This document shows, in pieces, positions 1-9,284 of a stretch of 32,485 bases of DNA; position 1 is the stretch's first letter, and every line of letters begins with the position of its first letter. Source of the stretch: Methanobacteriota archaeon (GTDB taxonomy: Archaea > Thermoplasmatota > Thermoplasmata > Thermoplasmatales > GCA-001856825); the NCBI GenBank assembly GCA_017857235.1, contig JAFMDN010000012.1, forward strand, positions 1 to 32,485, given 5' to 3'. Made by a program: the position numbers and the translations under genes. A model generated the notes under the pieces. The model had not been told where the DNA came from. It did no database searches and worked only from the letters and a program-made list of their open reading frames with translations.

Positions 1-198
1 CTACTTCTGGCAGACTGCCCAGAAAAGGCATTTTTTATTGGAGATTCTGAGAGAAGGGACATAATGGGTGCAAAGTCCATTGGGTTGGGGACCATAAGGA
101 TAAAAGATTACCTAAGCGAGAAAAAAGAAACATCGGCCGACCATGAGGCTAGGAATTTTTATGAAGTAATCAATATAATAGAAAGCGAGTTATGTTAA
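1..198 (+). CDS. HAD-family hydrolase, C-terminal fragment (5' end outside window)
   Basis: Frame 1 is open from base 1 to TAA at 196-198: LLLADCPEKAFFIGDSERRDIMGAKSIGLGTIRIKDYL...ESELC*. The GDS..DI.GAK..G motif is typical of HAD motif IV. Confidence 0.7.
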   Translation, partial: LLLADCPEKAFFIGDSERRDIMGAKSIGLGTIRIKDYLSEKKETSADHEARNFYEVINIIESELC

Positions 199-292
199 TT
201 TTCATAATGAGAATATTAATTTCTTATTTTATCAATACTTACTTAATAAAACAAATTATTTATTGCCATTATGAATAATTAATAAATGCTCT

Positions 293-799
293 ATGAAATC
301 AAAAATCCTTGACATTGAATATGCAAATAAAACTCAATCTTATATTTATGCGACATTGGTTCTTATAGCCATAGTTGATACCTTAATGTTTTTTATATTA
401 CCCCTATCTAAGTATATTTATTTTGGATCAGCGGTAATATTTGTTGTAATTATTATGGGGATATGGTATTATTTTAAATTTGGAAGTAAGAAACAAAGAG
501 AAAACATGAAAGTATTTTTCTTCAATTCAGCTTCCAGTGATAAAGAAGCAATTAGGAATTTAGAAAACAGTCTCGACAAATATAGAACTGAAGCAAAATT
601 GAACAATGAAAATATCATAAAACTACTCACTGTGCTCATGATACTTTATGATTATTATACCAAAAAAGAAAATGATGTCATTATGGGAAATAGATATAAA
701 GAAGAAGCTTTACAGATTTTAAATTCTGAAGATTTTCCAAGCGATGAAGAGGCCAATCAAGTAAGAAGAATTGCAGAGAATCTTTTTCATAGCAGTTGA
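293..799 (+). CDS. Hypothetical membrane protein: two predicted N-terminal TM helices and a soluble C-terminal domain
   Basis: 168 aa ORF with ATG start. Hydrophobic segments YIYATLVLIAIVDTLMFFILPL and YFGSAVIFVVIIMGIWYYF, then a charged tail. Confidence 0.65.
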   Translation: MKSKILDIEYANKTQSYIYATLVLIAIVDTLMFFILPLSKYIYFGSAVIFVVIIMGIWYYFKFGSKKQRENMKVFFFNSASSDKEAIRNLENSLDKYRTEAKLNNENIIKLLTVLMILYDYYTKKENDVIMGNRYKEEALQILNSEDFPSDEEANQVRRIAENLFHSS

Positions 800-852
800 A
801 GCGCCTCAAATACCGATTATTAATTAAAATTGTGTAATATTTTATTGAAAAA

Positions 853-924
853 TGGACTGGGGGGGATTTGAACCCCCGGCCTCCTCCATGCCAAGGAGGC
901 GATCTTCCGCTGATCTACCAGCCC
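853..924 (-). tRNA. tRNA-Ala (anticodon GGC)
   Basis: Minus strand reads GGGCTGG...CCTCC-TTGGCAT-GGAGG...GGGGGTTCAAATCCCCC-CAGTCC-A. Acceptor, anticodon (GGC) and T stems pair. Confidence 0.9.
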
Positions 925-1012
925 GCATGGGATAATCCCTAGTAGATTAAAAAAATTATCCTTGATTAAACAAATACAATATGTAAATATTTAGTCTATT
1001 ATTATCCACTCA

Positions 1013-1912
1013 ATGAGATTAAGTTCATTTCTGAAAGAGTTCATAGAGATGACCAAGCCAAAAGTATGGATTTTCCTATTGATTACAGGCATCGCGGGTC
1101 TTCTATTTGCCATGGCCATTACTAAGAAAATAAACCCGTTTGATATCATCTATGTCATATTATACCTAGCATTTGGGCTAATGGGTTCAGAATCATTATC
1201 CAACTATATTGACATGGACATTGATAAAAAAATGAAAAGAACTATGCACAGGGCATTGCCTGCCGGAAGATTAAAACCTTCAACAGCTTTGATTGGAGGC
1301 TTAATTCTGGTTGCGGTAACATTGATCATGTCGTATAGACAAAGTTTTCTCTCATTTATTTTCATGTTTACTGGTATATTTGATTACGTCATTATATATG
1401 CACTATTAACGAAAAGAAGAACATGGTTGAATATTATATTAGGAGCATACTCTGGAGGAGCTCCATTGCTTGCAGGATATACAGCACTGACCAATCATTT
1501 CAATTTTATAATAATAAGTTGGTTCTTCATTATAATAATATGGACACCACTTCATATATGGGCTCTGAGTGTAAAGTACAGAGATGATTACAAAAATGCA
1601 GGCGTTCCAATGTTGCCTGTTATAATCCCTATTGAAAAAACTGTAAGGGTATTATTTATTGTTGCACTGGGAACGGCCTTAATAACGGTATTTTCTGCAA
1701 TTGTCTCCCTAGATTTCTTCCATAAATATCTTGGATACTTGGACCTAGCAATTTCTATTTTGATGTCAACATTCATAATAATTGCTTATTTTAAGGCATC
1801 TGGAAACCCGGAGAAGAATATAATGAACCTTTTCATAGTCAGTAACATTTTCATTGGTTTCTTCTTCCTGATGGTAAGTGTTATTTCCCTTATCATATTA
1901 ATATCTCCATGA
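1013..1912 (+). CDS. ctaB: Protoheme IX farnesyltransferase (heme O synthase), UbiA superfamily
   Basis: MTKPKVW...NYIDMDIDKKMKRTMHRALPAGR and WTPLHIWALSVKYRDDYKNAGVPMLPVI match CtaB/CyoE signature segments; multi-TM. Confidence 0.9.
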   Translation: MRLSSFLKEFIEMTKPKVWIFLLITGIAGLLFAMAITKKINPFDIIYVILYLAFGLMGSESLSNYIDMDIDKKMKRTMHRALPAGRLKPSTALIGGLILVAVTLIMSYRQSFLSFIFMFTGIFDYVIIYALLTKRRTWLNIILGAYSGGAPLLAGYTALTNHFNFIIISWFFIIIIWTPLHIWALSVKYRDDYKNAGVPMLPVIIPIEKTVRVLFIVALGTALITVFSAIVSLDFFHKYLGYLDLAISILMSTFIIIAYFKASGNPEKNIMNLFIVSNIFIGFFFLMVSVISLIILISP

Positions 1913-2610
1913 TTACAGAACCTTTATACCTTAGAGATTCGTATCTTAAGAACATTGATACCAGAGTGGTAAAAGCTGAAGGAAATCTGGTTATATTGGA
2001 AAAAACCATATTTTATGCTACTTCAGGTGGGCAACCAAATGATATTGGCCTTATACATGGAGATGAGAAATTCCAAGTTCTGGATGTCTTTAAAGAGTCA
2101 GGAGAGATATGGCATAAATTAAATATGGATTTTCACGGAAAGACTGAGGTAAAACTTGAGCTAGACTGGGAAAGGAGGTATAAGCATATGAAGTTGCACA
2201 CATCCATACACATTATTTCAGCAATTGCTATGAATGAATTTAATGCTAGAATAACTGGAAACCAGATCTATGACGATTATGCCAGAATTGACTTCAATTT
2301 TCAGGAGTGGAATGCTGAACTTTCAAAGAAAATAGAGGATAGGGCTAACCAAGAAATATCGAAAGGGCAAGAGGTTCAAATTCTATACATGAATAGGGAT
2401 GAGATATTCTCCAATCCAAAAATGGTCAAAGTGGATCCTTCCCTTATACCGGAAGATCCTGTCCTTCGGGTAATTAAAATTGGAGATATTGATATTCAAC
2501 CAGATGGTGGAACTCACGTTAAAAATACTTCCGAAATAGGGAAGTTAAGCATTTACAAAATAGAAAATAAAGGAAAAAATAATAAGAGGATGTATTTCAA
2601 AGTTCAATGA
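1909..2610 (+). CDS. alaX: Stand-alone alanyl-tRNA editing protein (AlaX family)
   Basis: [21 protein letters not shown] (HxxxH-type metal site) and [12 protein letters not shown] are AlaRS editing-domain motifs. Start overlaps ctaB stop by 4 bp. Confidence 0.9.
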   Translation: MITEPLYLRDSYLKNIDTRVVKAEGNLVILEKTIFYATSGGQPNDIGLIHGDEKFQVLDVFKESGEIWHKLNMDFHGKTEVKLELDWERRYKHMKLHTSIHIISAIAMNEFNARITGNQIYDDYARIDFNFQEWNAELSKKIEDRANQEISKGQEVQILYMNRDEIFSNPKMVKVDPSLIPEDPVLRVIKIGDIDIQPDGGTHVKNTSEIGKLSIYKIENKGKNNKRMYFKVQ

Positions 2611-3677
2611 TGGAAGATATTGTTGAAGAAGCCGCCCTCTTCCTTCCTAAACTGTTCCAGCAGTTCCCTCTGTTTCCTATTTATCTTCTTTGGTAATTTT
2701 ACTTTGACCTTTAAAATTATATCCCCATTTTTTCCATTTCTCTTTGGAAGCCCTTCACCGGTCAATCTGATAGTATCGTCTGGTTGAGTTCCTGGTGGAA
2801 TTTCTATTTCCTTTTCACCTCTCAATAGGGACACCTTGTATTTCGAACCTATGATGGCATCAATGAAGTCAACATCGATCGGCTTCTCCAGATCATCACC
2901 CCTTTTCCTGTATTCCATATAGTTTATTTTGAATCTGAGTCTTAAATCTCCGTATCCGCCATTGGGATCATAATTACCTTTGCCCCTTAGAACAAAAATT
3001 TCATCTTCATTTATGCCAGTAGGTATGTTAATTTCAATTCTTTCATTTTTGTTAGTTACCCCTGTACCCCCACATGAACGACATAACTCTTCAGGTACTG
3101 TTCCTGATCCTCCGCAGTTATCACAAGGTTGTGTGTTGGTAAATACAAAGAATCCTTGATTGACAGTTCTCCTTATGTAGCCGGTTCCATTACACTTCCT
3201 ACATTTAATTCTCTTTCTGGTTCTTGACCCAGTCCCATTACAAGCTTCACACTTATCCTTCCTTTGATACCTTAGTTCAATTTTCTGACTATTGGCAATA
3301 GTTTTTATATCAATTGGAACCTCAAGGTATATATCTTCTCCGCTACCTTGCCTAAAATTCCTCCCGAATCCAAATTGTGAGAATAGGTCACCTAACAAAT
3401 CCTCTATATCATTGAAATGATGGAACTGGCTCCAATCAAATCCTCCCTGGAAATTCAGACCTTCTTCCCCATATTGATCATACTTTGCCCTCTTTTCATC
3501 ATCCATTAGAACTTCATACGCTTCGCTGATTTCCTTGAATTTTTCCTCTGCCTCCTTTTTATTATCCGGATTAAGGTCAGGATGATATTTCTTTACAAGC
3601 TCTCTGTAAGCTTTTTTTATTTCTTCTTTTGATGCGTTCCTAGGAACTCCAAGTATTGCGTAGTAATCTTTGCCCAT
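2604..3677 (-). CDS. dnaJ: Molecular chaperone DnaJ (type I, with zinc-finger domain)
   Basis: J domain with HPD ([11 protein letters not shown]), four CxxCxGxG repeats, C-terminal substrate-binding domain. Confidence 0.97.
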   Translation of the reverse strand: MGKDYYAILGVPRNASKEEIKKAYRELVKKYHPDLNPDNKKEAEEKFKEISEAYEVLMDDEKRAKYDQYGEEGLNFQGGFDWSQFHHFNDIEDLLGDLFSQFGFGRNFRQGSGEDIYLEVPIDIKTIANSQKIELRYQRKDKCEACNGTGSRTRKRIKCRKCNGTGYIRRTVNQGFFVFTNTQPCDNCGGSGTVPEELCRSCGGTGVTNKNERIEINIPTGINEDEIFVLRGKGNYDPNGGYGDLRLRFKINYMEYRKRGDDLEKPIDVDFIDAIIGSKYKVSLLRGEKEIEIPPGTQPDDTIRLTGEGLPKRNGKNGDIILKVKVKLPKKINRKQRELLEQFRKEEGGFFNNIFHH

Positions 3678-3690
3678 CTTTCACCGTATT

Positions 3691-5541
3691 TCATTGTACA
3701 TTATCATTGTTTTTATTATCGGATTCTCCTTTGTCCTCATTAATGACCCTCTCATTTCCCGCTTTGCTTTCCTGTTGATTGTTCGCACCTGCATTTATGT
3801 TGCTGTATATTTGCTCGCCGATCTTCTGGGCTTCCTTGTTTAGCTCATCCATAGCCTTCTTTATTCCTTCTATGTCCTTCTTTTCAATTTTCTCTCTGAT
3901 ATCCTTTATTTTGCTCCTGAGGTTATCCTTAAGATCATTCGGCAACTTTGATTCATTTTCATTAATGGTTTTTTCTATGGCATATGCTAGAGATTCGGCA
4001 TTGTTTATTGTTTCAATCTCTTCCTTCCTCTTTCTATCCTCTTCCTCAAATTTCTTTGCTTCTTCTCTCATCCTTTCAATTTCTTCCTTGCTCAGTCTTG
4101 TGCTGCTTGTTATGGTTATTCCTTTCTGTTTACCAGTACCAAGATCTTTTGCAGTTACATTTAATATACCGTTTGAGTCAATGTCAAAGGTTACTTCTAT
4201 CTGCGGCACTCCCCTCGGTGCTGGTGGAATCCCTTCCAGTAAGAATCTGCCCAGTGAAACATTATCCTTGGCAAGGGGTCTTTCACCCTGTACAATATGT
4301 ATCTCCACAGTAGTCTGATTGTCAGCTGCAGTAGTAAATATCTGAGATTTCTTCGTAGGTATTGTAGTATTTGCTTTTATTATTGGAGTGGCTATACCTC
4401 CCAGGGTCTCAATGCTTAGTGTCAAAGGCGTAACATCCAACAGAACTATACCCTTAACCTCTCCAGCAAGAACTGAACCCTGAATGGCTGCTCCTATGGC
4501 TACTGCTTCCATTGGGTCTACTCCTCTCTCAATCTTCTTACCCATAAAATCTTCAACGAATTTTTGAACTATGGGCATCCTTGTAGGCCCACCTACCAAT
4601 ATGACCTTATCAATCTCATTCTTATTCAATTTGGCCGCATTGAGAGCATCTTCCATAGGTTTTCTTGCCCTTTCAATTATGGGCCTGACTAGATTTTCTA
4701 GATCTGCCCTTGTAAACTGATATTGGATATGTTTAGGCCCATCAGCCCCAACGGCTATATAAGGAAGATTTATTTCCGTTGAAAGTGTAGAAGATAACTC
4801 AATTTTTGCCTTTTCAGCAGCATCCTTTAATCTAATGTAAGCGTTCTTATCTTTCCTTAAGTCAATACCGTTCTCTTTAAGGAATTTATCTGCAATCCAA
4901 TTAATAATTGCCTCATCCATATCAGTACCGCCAAGCTTGGTATCACCTGATGTACTCAGAACTTCATATACTCCGTTCCCAAATTCCATTATAGTTACAT
5001 CCAATGTTCCTCCGCCCAGATCGAAAACCATTATCTTTTGCTCTTTCTCACTCTTATCTAATCCATAAGCAAGGGCGGCTGCAGTAGGTTCATTTATTAT
5101 CCTTACAACTTCCAAACCCGCTATTGCTCCTGCATCTTTGGTTGCCTGTCTCTGATTGTCATTGAAGTACGCTGGTACCGTTATTACAGCTTTTGTTATC
5201 TTCTCGCCAAGATATTTTTCGGCGTCGGACTTAATTTTTTGTAATAAAAATGCTGAAAGCTGCTGTGGTGTATATTCCTTTCCGAATATCTTGTATTTGT
5301 AATTCTCACCCATATGCCTTTTGAAAGCATAAACAGTACCTTCCGGATTTGTCAACGCTTGCCTTCTTGCTGGTTCACCAACTAACAGCTGCCCGTCCTT
5401 TGTAAAAGCTACATAGCTTGGAAAAGCTTTTCCGCCTAAGGTTGTGCCTTCAGAACTTGGAATAACCACTGGCTTACCTGCGATCATAACCGCAGCCTGC
5501 GAATTACTCGTCCCTAGATCAATTCCAATTATCTTCTCCAT
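3691..5541 (-). CDS. dnaK: Molecular chaperone DnaK (Hsp70)
   Basis: [46 protein letters not shown]; 616 aa. Confidence 0.98.
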   Translation of the reverse strand: MEKIIGIDLGTSNSQAAVMIAGKPVVIPSSEGTTLGGKAFPSYVAFTKDGQLLVGEPARRQALTNPEGTVYAFKRHMGENYKYKIFGKEYTPQQLSAFLLQKIKSDAEKYLGEKITKAVITVPAYFNDNQRQATKDAGAIAGLEVVRIINEPTAAALAYGLDKSEKEQKIMVFDLGGGTLDVTIMEFGNGVYEVLSTSGDTKLGGTDMDEAIINWIADKFLKENGIDLRKDKNAYIRLKDAAEKAKIELSSTLSTEINLPYIAVGADGPKHIQYQFTRADLENLVRPIIERARKPMEDALNAAKLNKNEIDKVILVGGPTRMPIVQKFVEDFMGKKIERGVDPMEAVAIGAAIQGSVLAGEVKGIVLLDVTPLTLSIETLGGIATPIIKANTTIPTKKSQIFTTAADNQTTVEIHIVQGERPLAKDNVSLGRFLLEGIPPAPRGVPQIEVTFDIDSNGILNVTAKDLGTGKQKGITITSSTRLSKEEIERMREEAKKFEEEDRKRKEEIETINNAESLAYAIEKTINENESKLPNDLKDNLRSKIKDIREKIEKKDIEGIKKAMDELNKEAQKIGEQIYSNINAGANNQQESKAGNERVINEDKGESDNKNNDNVQ

Positions 5542-5542
5542 A

Positions 5543-6055
5543 TCAATTCACCTCTTTACCAACTAATACCAACGCTGGTCTCAATAATTTATCTTTAATT
5601 TTATATCCGTTTCTAATTATTTTTGCAACTTTACCAGATTCAGCGCCCTCCACAAATCCCACAGACTCATGAATGTTTGGGTCAAATGGAACATTTACAT
5701 TATCAATAACCTTTAAGCCTTCTTTTTCAAGTACTCCTAGCATCTGAGATCTCAGCGCTCTAGCACTTTGATCCGTTGCATTGTCCAGACTGTCCAGAAT
5801 TGGCAATAGCTCCCGAATAATTCTCAAAGATGCCAATTCCTGCATTTCCATAATCTTTTGCTCGGTTGCTCTTTGGAAGTTTTCGACATCAGCGGCAAAC
5901 CTCAAGTTTTGTTCCGTTAAAAACTTAAGCCTATCATTCAATTCCTGTAGTTGCTTATTTAAATTGTCAAGTTCCATATTTAAGTCTCTATTGACTTCCC
6001 TTAACCTAGCTATCTCGTATTTTAGTATTCTGTGGTATGGTGTGGATGGCACCAA
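5543..6055 (-). CDS. grpE: Nucleotide exchange factor GrpE
   Basis: Coiled-coil N-terminus, then [18 protein letters not shown]...[11 protein letters not shown]...[11 protein letters not shown]...; directly upstream of dnaK. TTG start at 6055, GTG alternative at 6052. Confidence 0.93.
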   Translation of the reverse strand: MVPSTPYHRILKYEIARLREVNRDLNMELDNLNKQLQELNDRLKFLTEQNLRFAADVENFQRATEQKIMEMQELASLRIIRELLPILDSLDNATDQSARALRSQMLGVLEKEGLKVIDNVNVPFDPNIHESVGFVEGAESGKVAKIIRNGYKIKDKLLRPALVLVGKEVN

Positions 6056-6082
6056 TCTTTATTTATCACTTCTATAAATAAT

Positions 6083-7522
6083 TTATGCAACAGGATTAGG
6101 CGGCATGCGTGCCTTCGCTTCATTTATTATTGATTGAACCTTTGCCTTGAACTTTGGAAAGTCAGCAGGTGTTTTTGGATAATTGTTGTAAATTCCATTA
6201 AGTTCCTTCATTCTATCCACTGACCATACTAAATTCTTGAAAGATCTCATTGATCCTACTCCTTTAACGAGCTTCGTAATTTTGCTTGTTAGGGACAACT
6301 CTGGAACTCTTCCGTAGCTTATCTCTACAGCTTCTTCATATGTTATGAAATTCTTCATTCCATAATTTATTTCGTCGTTAGTGAGTGACTGCAGGAAGAT
6401 TCTGAATATTTCTAAACCTGCCATCTTGGAGCCGTATTGTTTATTGTATTCAATGTTGAACTGCCAAAGTGATTCTAAACTTGAATCTTTTCTTTGTACT
6501 GCTTCTGAAGCTACTTTTCCAGCTATAACTCCACCTATTAAAGCTGGGCCGATTCCACCCGCACTTAACGGGTTTGGAGAAGCCATGGCATCACCAACTC
6601 CTATGTATCCTGGGAAAACCATGCTCTCCATTTGCCTTCTTACTGATACACTCCAAAAACCCTGTCCATTTCCGTGATTATTGTCTAGGGAGTATTTTTT
6701 CAAGGCGGGATTCCATTTAACATAATAATCCATGAGAGATTTTAAATTATCTTTCATATTCATTTTTGAATTCCTAATTTCTAAGCTCTTTTGCTGGAAT
6801 CCCAGCCCAATGTTTACCCTGTTTCCTTTTTTCGGGAATACCCAACCGTACCCTCCTGGTGCTAACTCCTGATTTAGATGTATTAAGGCATATTTTGGAT
6901 CATAATACCTCAAGTCATTATCTATTTCCTCAAGATTGTAAATGTATCTACCAGTAAGTTCAATGTCCTCATAATCAATTTCCCTGTCAATGTATATATT
7001 CTCTGGCAATTTCCTCCTTAGGAGTGAAGATATCCCGAGGGCATCAACAATTACCTTTCCCCTGAATTTTTTGATGTTTCCATCCTTATCCTTTCCCTCA
7101 ACTCCTACAACCTTCCCGTCTTCTATAATCGGGGCTTCAACATTGAAATTTGGGATGAATTCTGCCCCATTTCTTATTGCAGCATCGTGTAAATCTTTAC
7201 CAAATTCTGGTCTTTCCAGGCTGTAACCTTCTCCCTCAAAAGGTATCCTGAAATTAAGGTCCGGAGAGAGTGCAACAACACCATCTACAGGCATTCCCAA
7301 TGACTCGGACCTGAATATATTTCCAAGATTTGACTTAACAAACTCAATGTGTGATTTTGCTACTGCATCACCGCAAACCCAACCCCAAAGGGTTTTCTTT
7401 CCTGGTTCATCCTCCTTATTTCTATCAAGGAGAAGCACTTTGGATCCCAATTTTGATGCCATAGCTGCAGCCAATGAACCTGAGACGCCTGATCCTGCTA
7501 CAATAATATCATATTCGTCCAT
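6083..7522 (-). CDS. Geranylgeranyl reductase family FAD-dependent oxidoreductase (archaeal lipid saturation)
   Basis: GSGVSGSLAAAMASKLGSKVLLLDR FAD motif, LERPEFGKDLHDAA, GYGWVFPKKGNRVNIGLG, GDAMASPNPLSAGGIGPALIGG. Confidence 0.88.
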   Translation of the reverse strand: MDEYDIIVAGSGVSGSLAAAMASKLGSKVLLLDRNKEDEPGKKTLWGWVCGDAVAKSHIEFVKSNLGNIFRSESLGMPVDGVVALSPDLNFRIPFEGEGYSLERPEFGKDLHDAAIRNGAEFIPNFNVEAPIIEDGKVVGVEGKDKDGNIKKFRGKVIVDALGISSLLRRKLPENIYIDREIDYEDIELTGRYIYNLEEIDNDLRYYDPKYALIHLNQELAPGGYGWVFPKKGNRVNIGLGFQQKSLEIRNSKMNMKDNLKSLMDYYVKWNPALKKYSLDNNHGNGQGFWSVSVRRQMESMVFPGYIGVGDAMASPNPLSAGGIGPALIGGVIAGKVASEAVQRKDSSLESLWQFNIEYNKQYGSKMAGLEIFRIFLQSLTNDEINYGMKNFITYEEAVEISYGRVPELSLTSKITKLVKGVGSMRSFKNLVWSVDRMKELNGIYNNYPKTPADFPKFKAKVQSIINEAKARMPPNPVA

Positions 7523-7550
7523 ATGAGCGCATAGATATGCAATACTTAAA

Positions 7551-9284
7551 TTATATTATGTAGTTTAGAGTGCTATTTTGATAATTGTTTGGAATATAAA
7601 ATATTAAAATTGATTCATAATTATTGTCCATTAATACGATCCCTTGGACCCTACTCTGATTGAGGAATATAATTTCAATGGTGTTAGTCGAATTTGGATA
7701 AGCTTCAACATAAGGAAGTTTCTGAGTTGAATTATAAACTGCACCCTTGAGCGTAAATTCAGATGAATTATTAAACTGATATATATAGAAAAGATCTTTC
7801 TTATACATCGTGTTAAGTGTTATATTATCCACCGGGCTTCTTACTATCAATGGATTTGAATTTCCAGCCGTAGCATTTAGGTCTAGTGCAGTGACGTAGA
7901 ATGATCTCTTCCAGGTAAAAGAAGCACCGGATGATGTTAAATTTATGTACAGATTATAAAAACCTCCATTGGCTTTACTTCCATTCACTAATATATAATA
8001 AACTTTATTTTGGTATGGGGATAAAGTGTCATTTATATACCCTTTCACTGTGAAATTTCCCCTCATTTTGCCAACATTTATTTCTACAGGTATAGAAAAA
8101 TTGTTTAAATTTCTGACATCAAGGCTGTAATTTATATAATCAAGCTGCGCACTATTATTTACTAAAAATGAATTCCCATCACTTAAAATTGCTTCGATAT
8201 GATTTGGAAATATTTTCTCAGTTATAGGCTGAGGTGAAAAGCTAACTGCAATCAATAATATTGCAATTGCACCAATAGTTAGCTCCTTGTAACTTGGTTT
8301 GCTGATATCGTTCAATGGAGGGGGGTGATTCAAACCTAAAATTATTACAATTACTGCAAAAAATATCCAGCTTATGTTAAATAAACCTAACAATATTAGA
8401 AGCATAAGGAAAGTGTAACTTAAATACTTTGATTTTTCTCCCAGCAGACCCCTAGATATATGGCCACCGTCCAATTGTCCTACAGGAAATAAGTTTATTG
8501 CTGTCACTAAAAAACCTATCCAGGCTGCAAATGCTACTGGATGAACATAATGCGCATTTAAGAATGGAAGAATAGAATAGATAAAAGGAAGCATTATTTC
8601 GTATTCCACCTGTGAATTGGTTACATTTACTGGCTTCTGCACTTGCCCGAGATAGGCACCTATTATTCCGATAATAATACTCATTATAAATCCAACAATT
8701 GGTCCTGCAGCCCCTATTTTAATTAGAGTTTTCCTGTCTGGGATTGGATCCCTCAAAGATATGAATGCTCCCATGGTTCCAAATGGTGGGGGTGCCGGTA
8801 TGAAGAATGGCAAAGACGCTGCTACATTGTTCCTCCTTGCTGTAAAATAGTGACCTAGCTCATGTGATCCTAGTATCACCATTAGAGGGAGACTAAAATA
8901 AACAAATCCATATAGGTAATCAATTGGCGTTACTTTAGTTAAGCCAAAATAGCCAGCATACAGATAAACCGTCCCAACATAAATTGTAGTGATAAGTGTT
9001 GCTATTAGCAGTATTATGTTGATCCATATTCTTAAACCCTTTTTATAATTCCTCTGAATTACTGTAAGCAGATAACTTGATCCTTCTTTTACGTTCTTGC
9101 TCAAAAATGGGATATAACCAATTTCTTTAATTTCTCTATAGAGACTTTTGAAATTGGATTCCAAGTTCGGCGGAAGGAAAACATCAAATTCAAAAAAACC
9201 AGGCTGTATCCTCCTTTCTCCTGATACGGTAAAGTATTTTGAAACTATTTCTTTTACCTCTGGAGGCGCATTATCTGTTGTCAT
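7551..9284 (-). CDS. Site-2 protease family (M50) membrane metalloprotease with long C-terminal extracytoplasmic domain
   Basis: HELGH within multi-TM region; second metal motif FPVGQLDGGH; FxPxPPPFGTMGAFI. About 230 aa sequon-rich tail after the last TM. Confidence 0.9.
   Translation of the reverse strand: MTTDNAPPEVKEIVSKYFTVSGERRIQPGFFEFDVFLPPNLESNFKSLYREIKEIGYIPFLSKNVKEGSSYLLTVIQRNYKKGLRIWINIILLIATLITTIYVGTVYLYAGYFGLTKVTPIDYLYGFVYFSLPLMVILGSHELGHYFTARRNNVAASLPFFIPAPPPFGTMGAFISLRDPIPDRKTLIKIGAAGPIVGFIMSIIIGIIGAYLGQVQKPVNVTNSQVEYEIMLPFIYSILPFLNAHYVHPVAFAAWIGFLVTAINLFPVGQLDGGHISRGLLGEKSKYLSYTFLMLLILLGLFNISWIFFAVIVIILGLNHPPPLNDISKPSYKELTIGAIAILLIAVSFSPQPITEKIFPNHIEAILSDGNSFLVNNSAQLDYINYSLDVRNLNNFSIPVEINVGKMRGNFTVKGYINDTLSPYQNKVYYILVNGSKANGGFYNLYINLTSSGASFTWKRSFYVTALDLNATAGNSNPLIVRSPVDNITLNTMYKKDLFYIYQFNNSSEFTLKGAVYNSTQKLPYVEAYPNSTNTIEIIFLNQSRVQGIVLMDNNYESILIFYIPNNYQNSTLNYII

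Noticed and set aside
3042-3260. Short GC-rich repeated units that look like tandem repeats
   Set aside because: They encode the four CxxCxGxG zinc-finger repeats of DnaJ.
3779-4318. 179-aa plus-strand ORF (and 3984-4313) antisense to dnaK
   Set aside because: Ser/Phe/Leu-rich translation opposite a highly conserved gene; typical shadow ORF.
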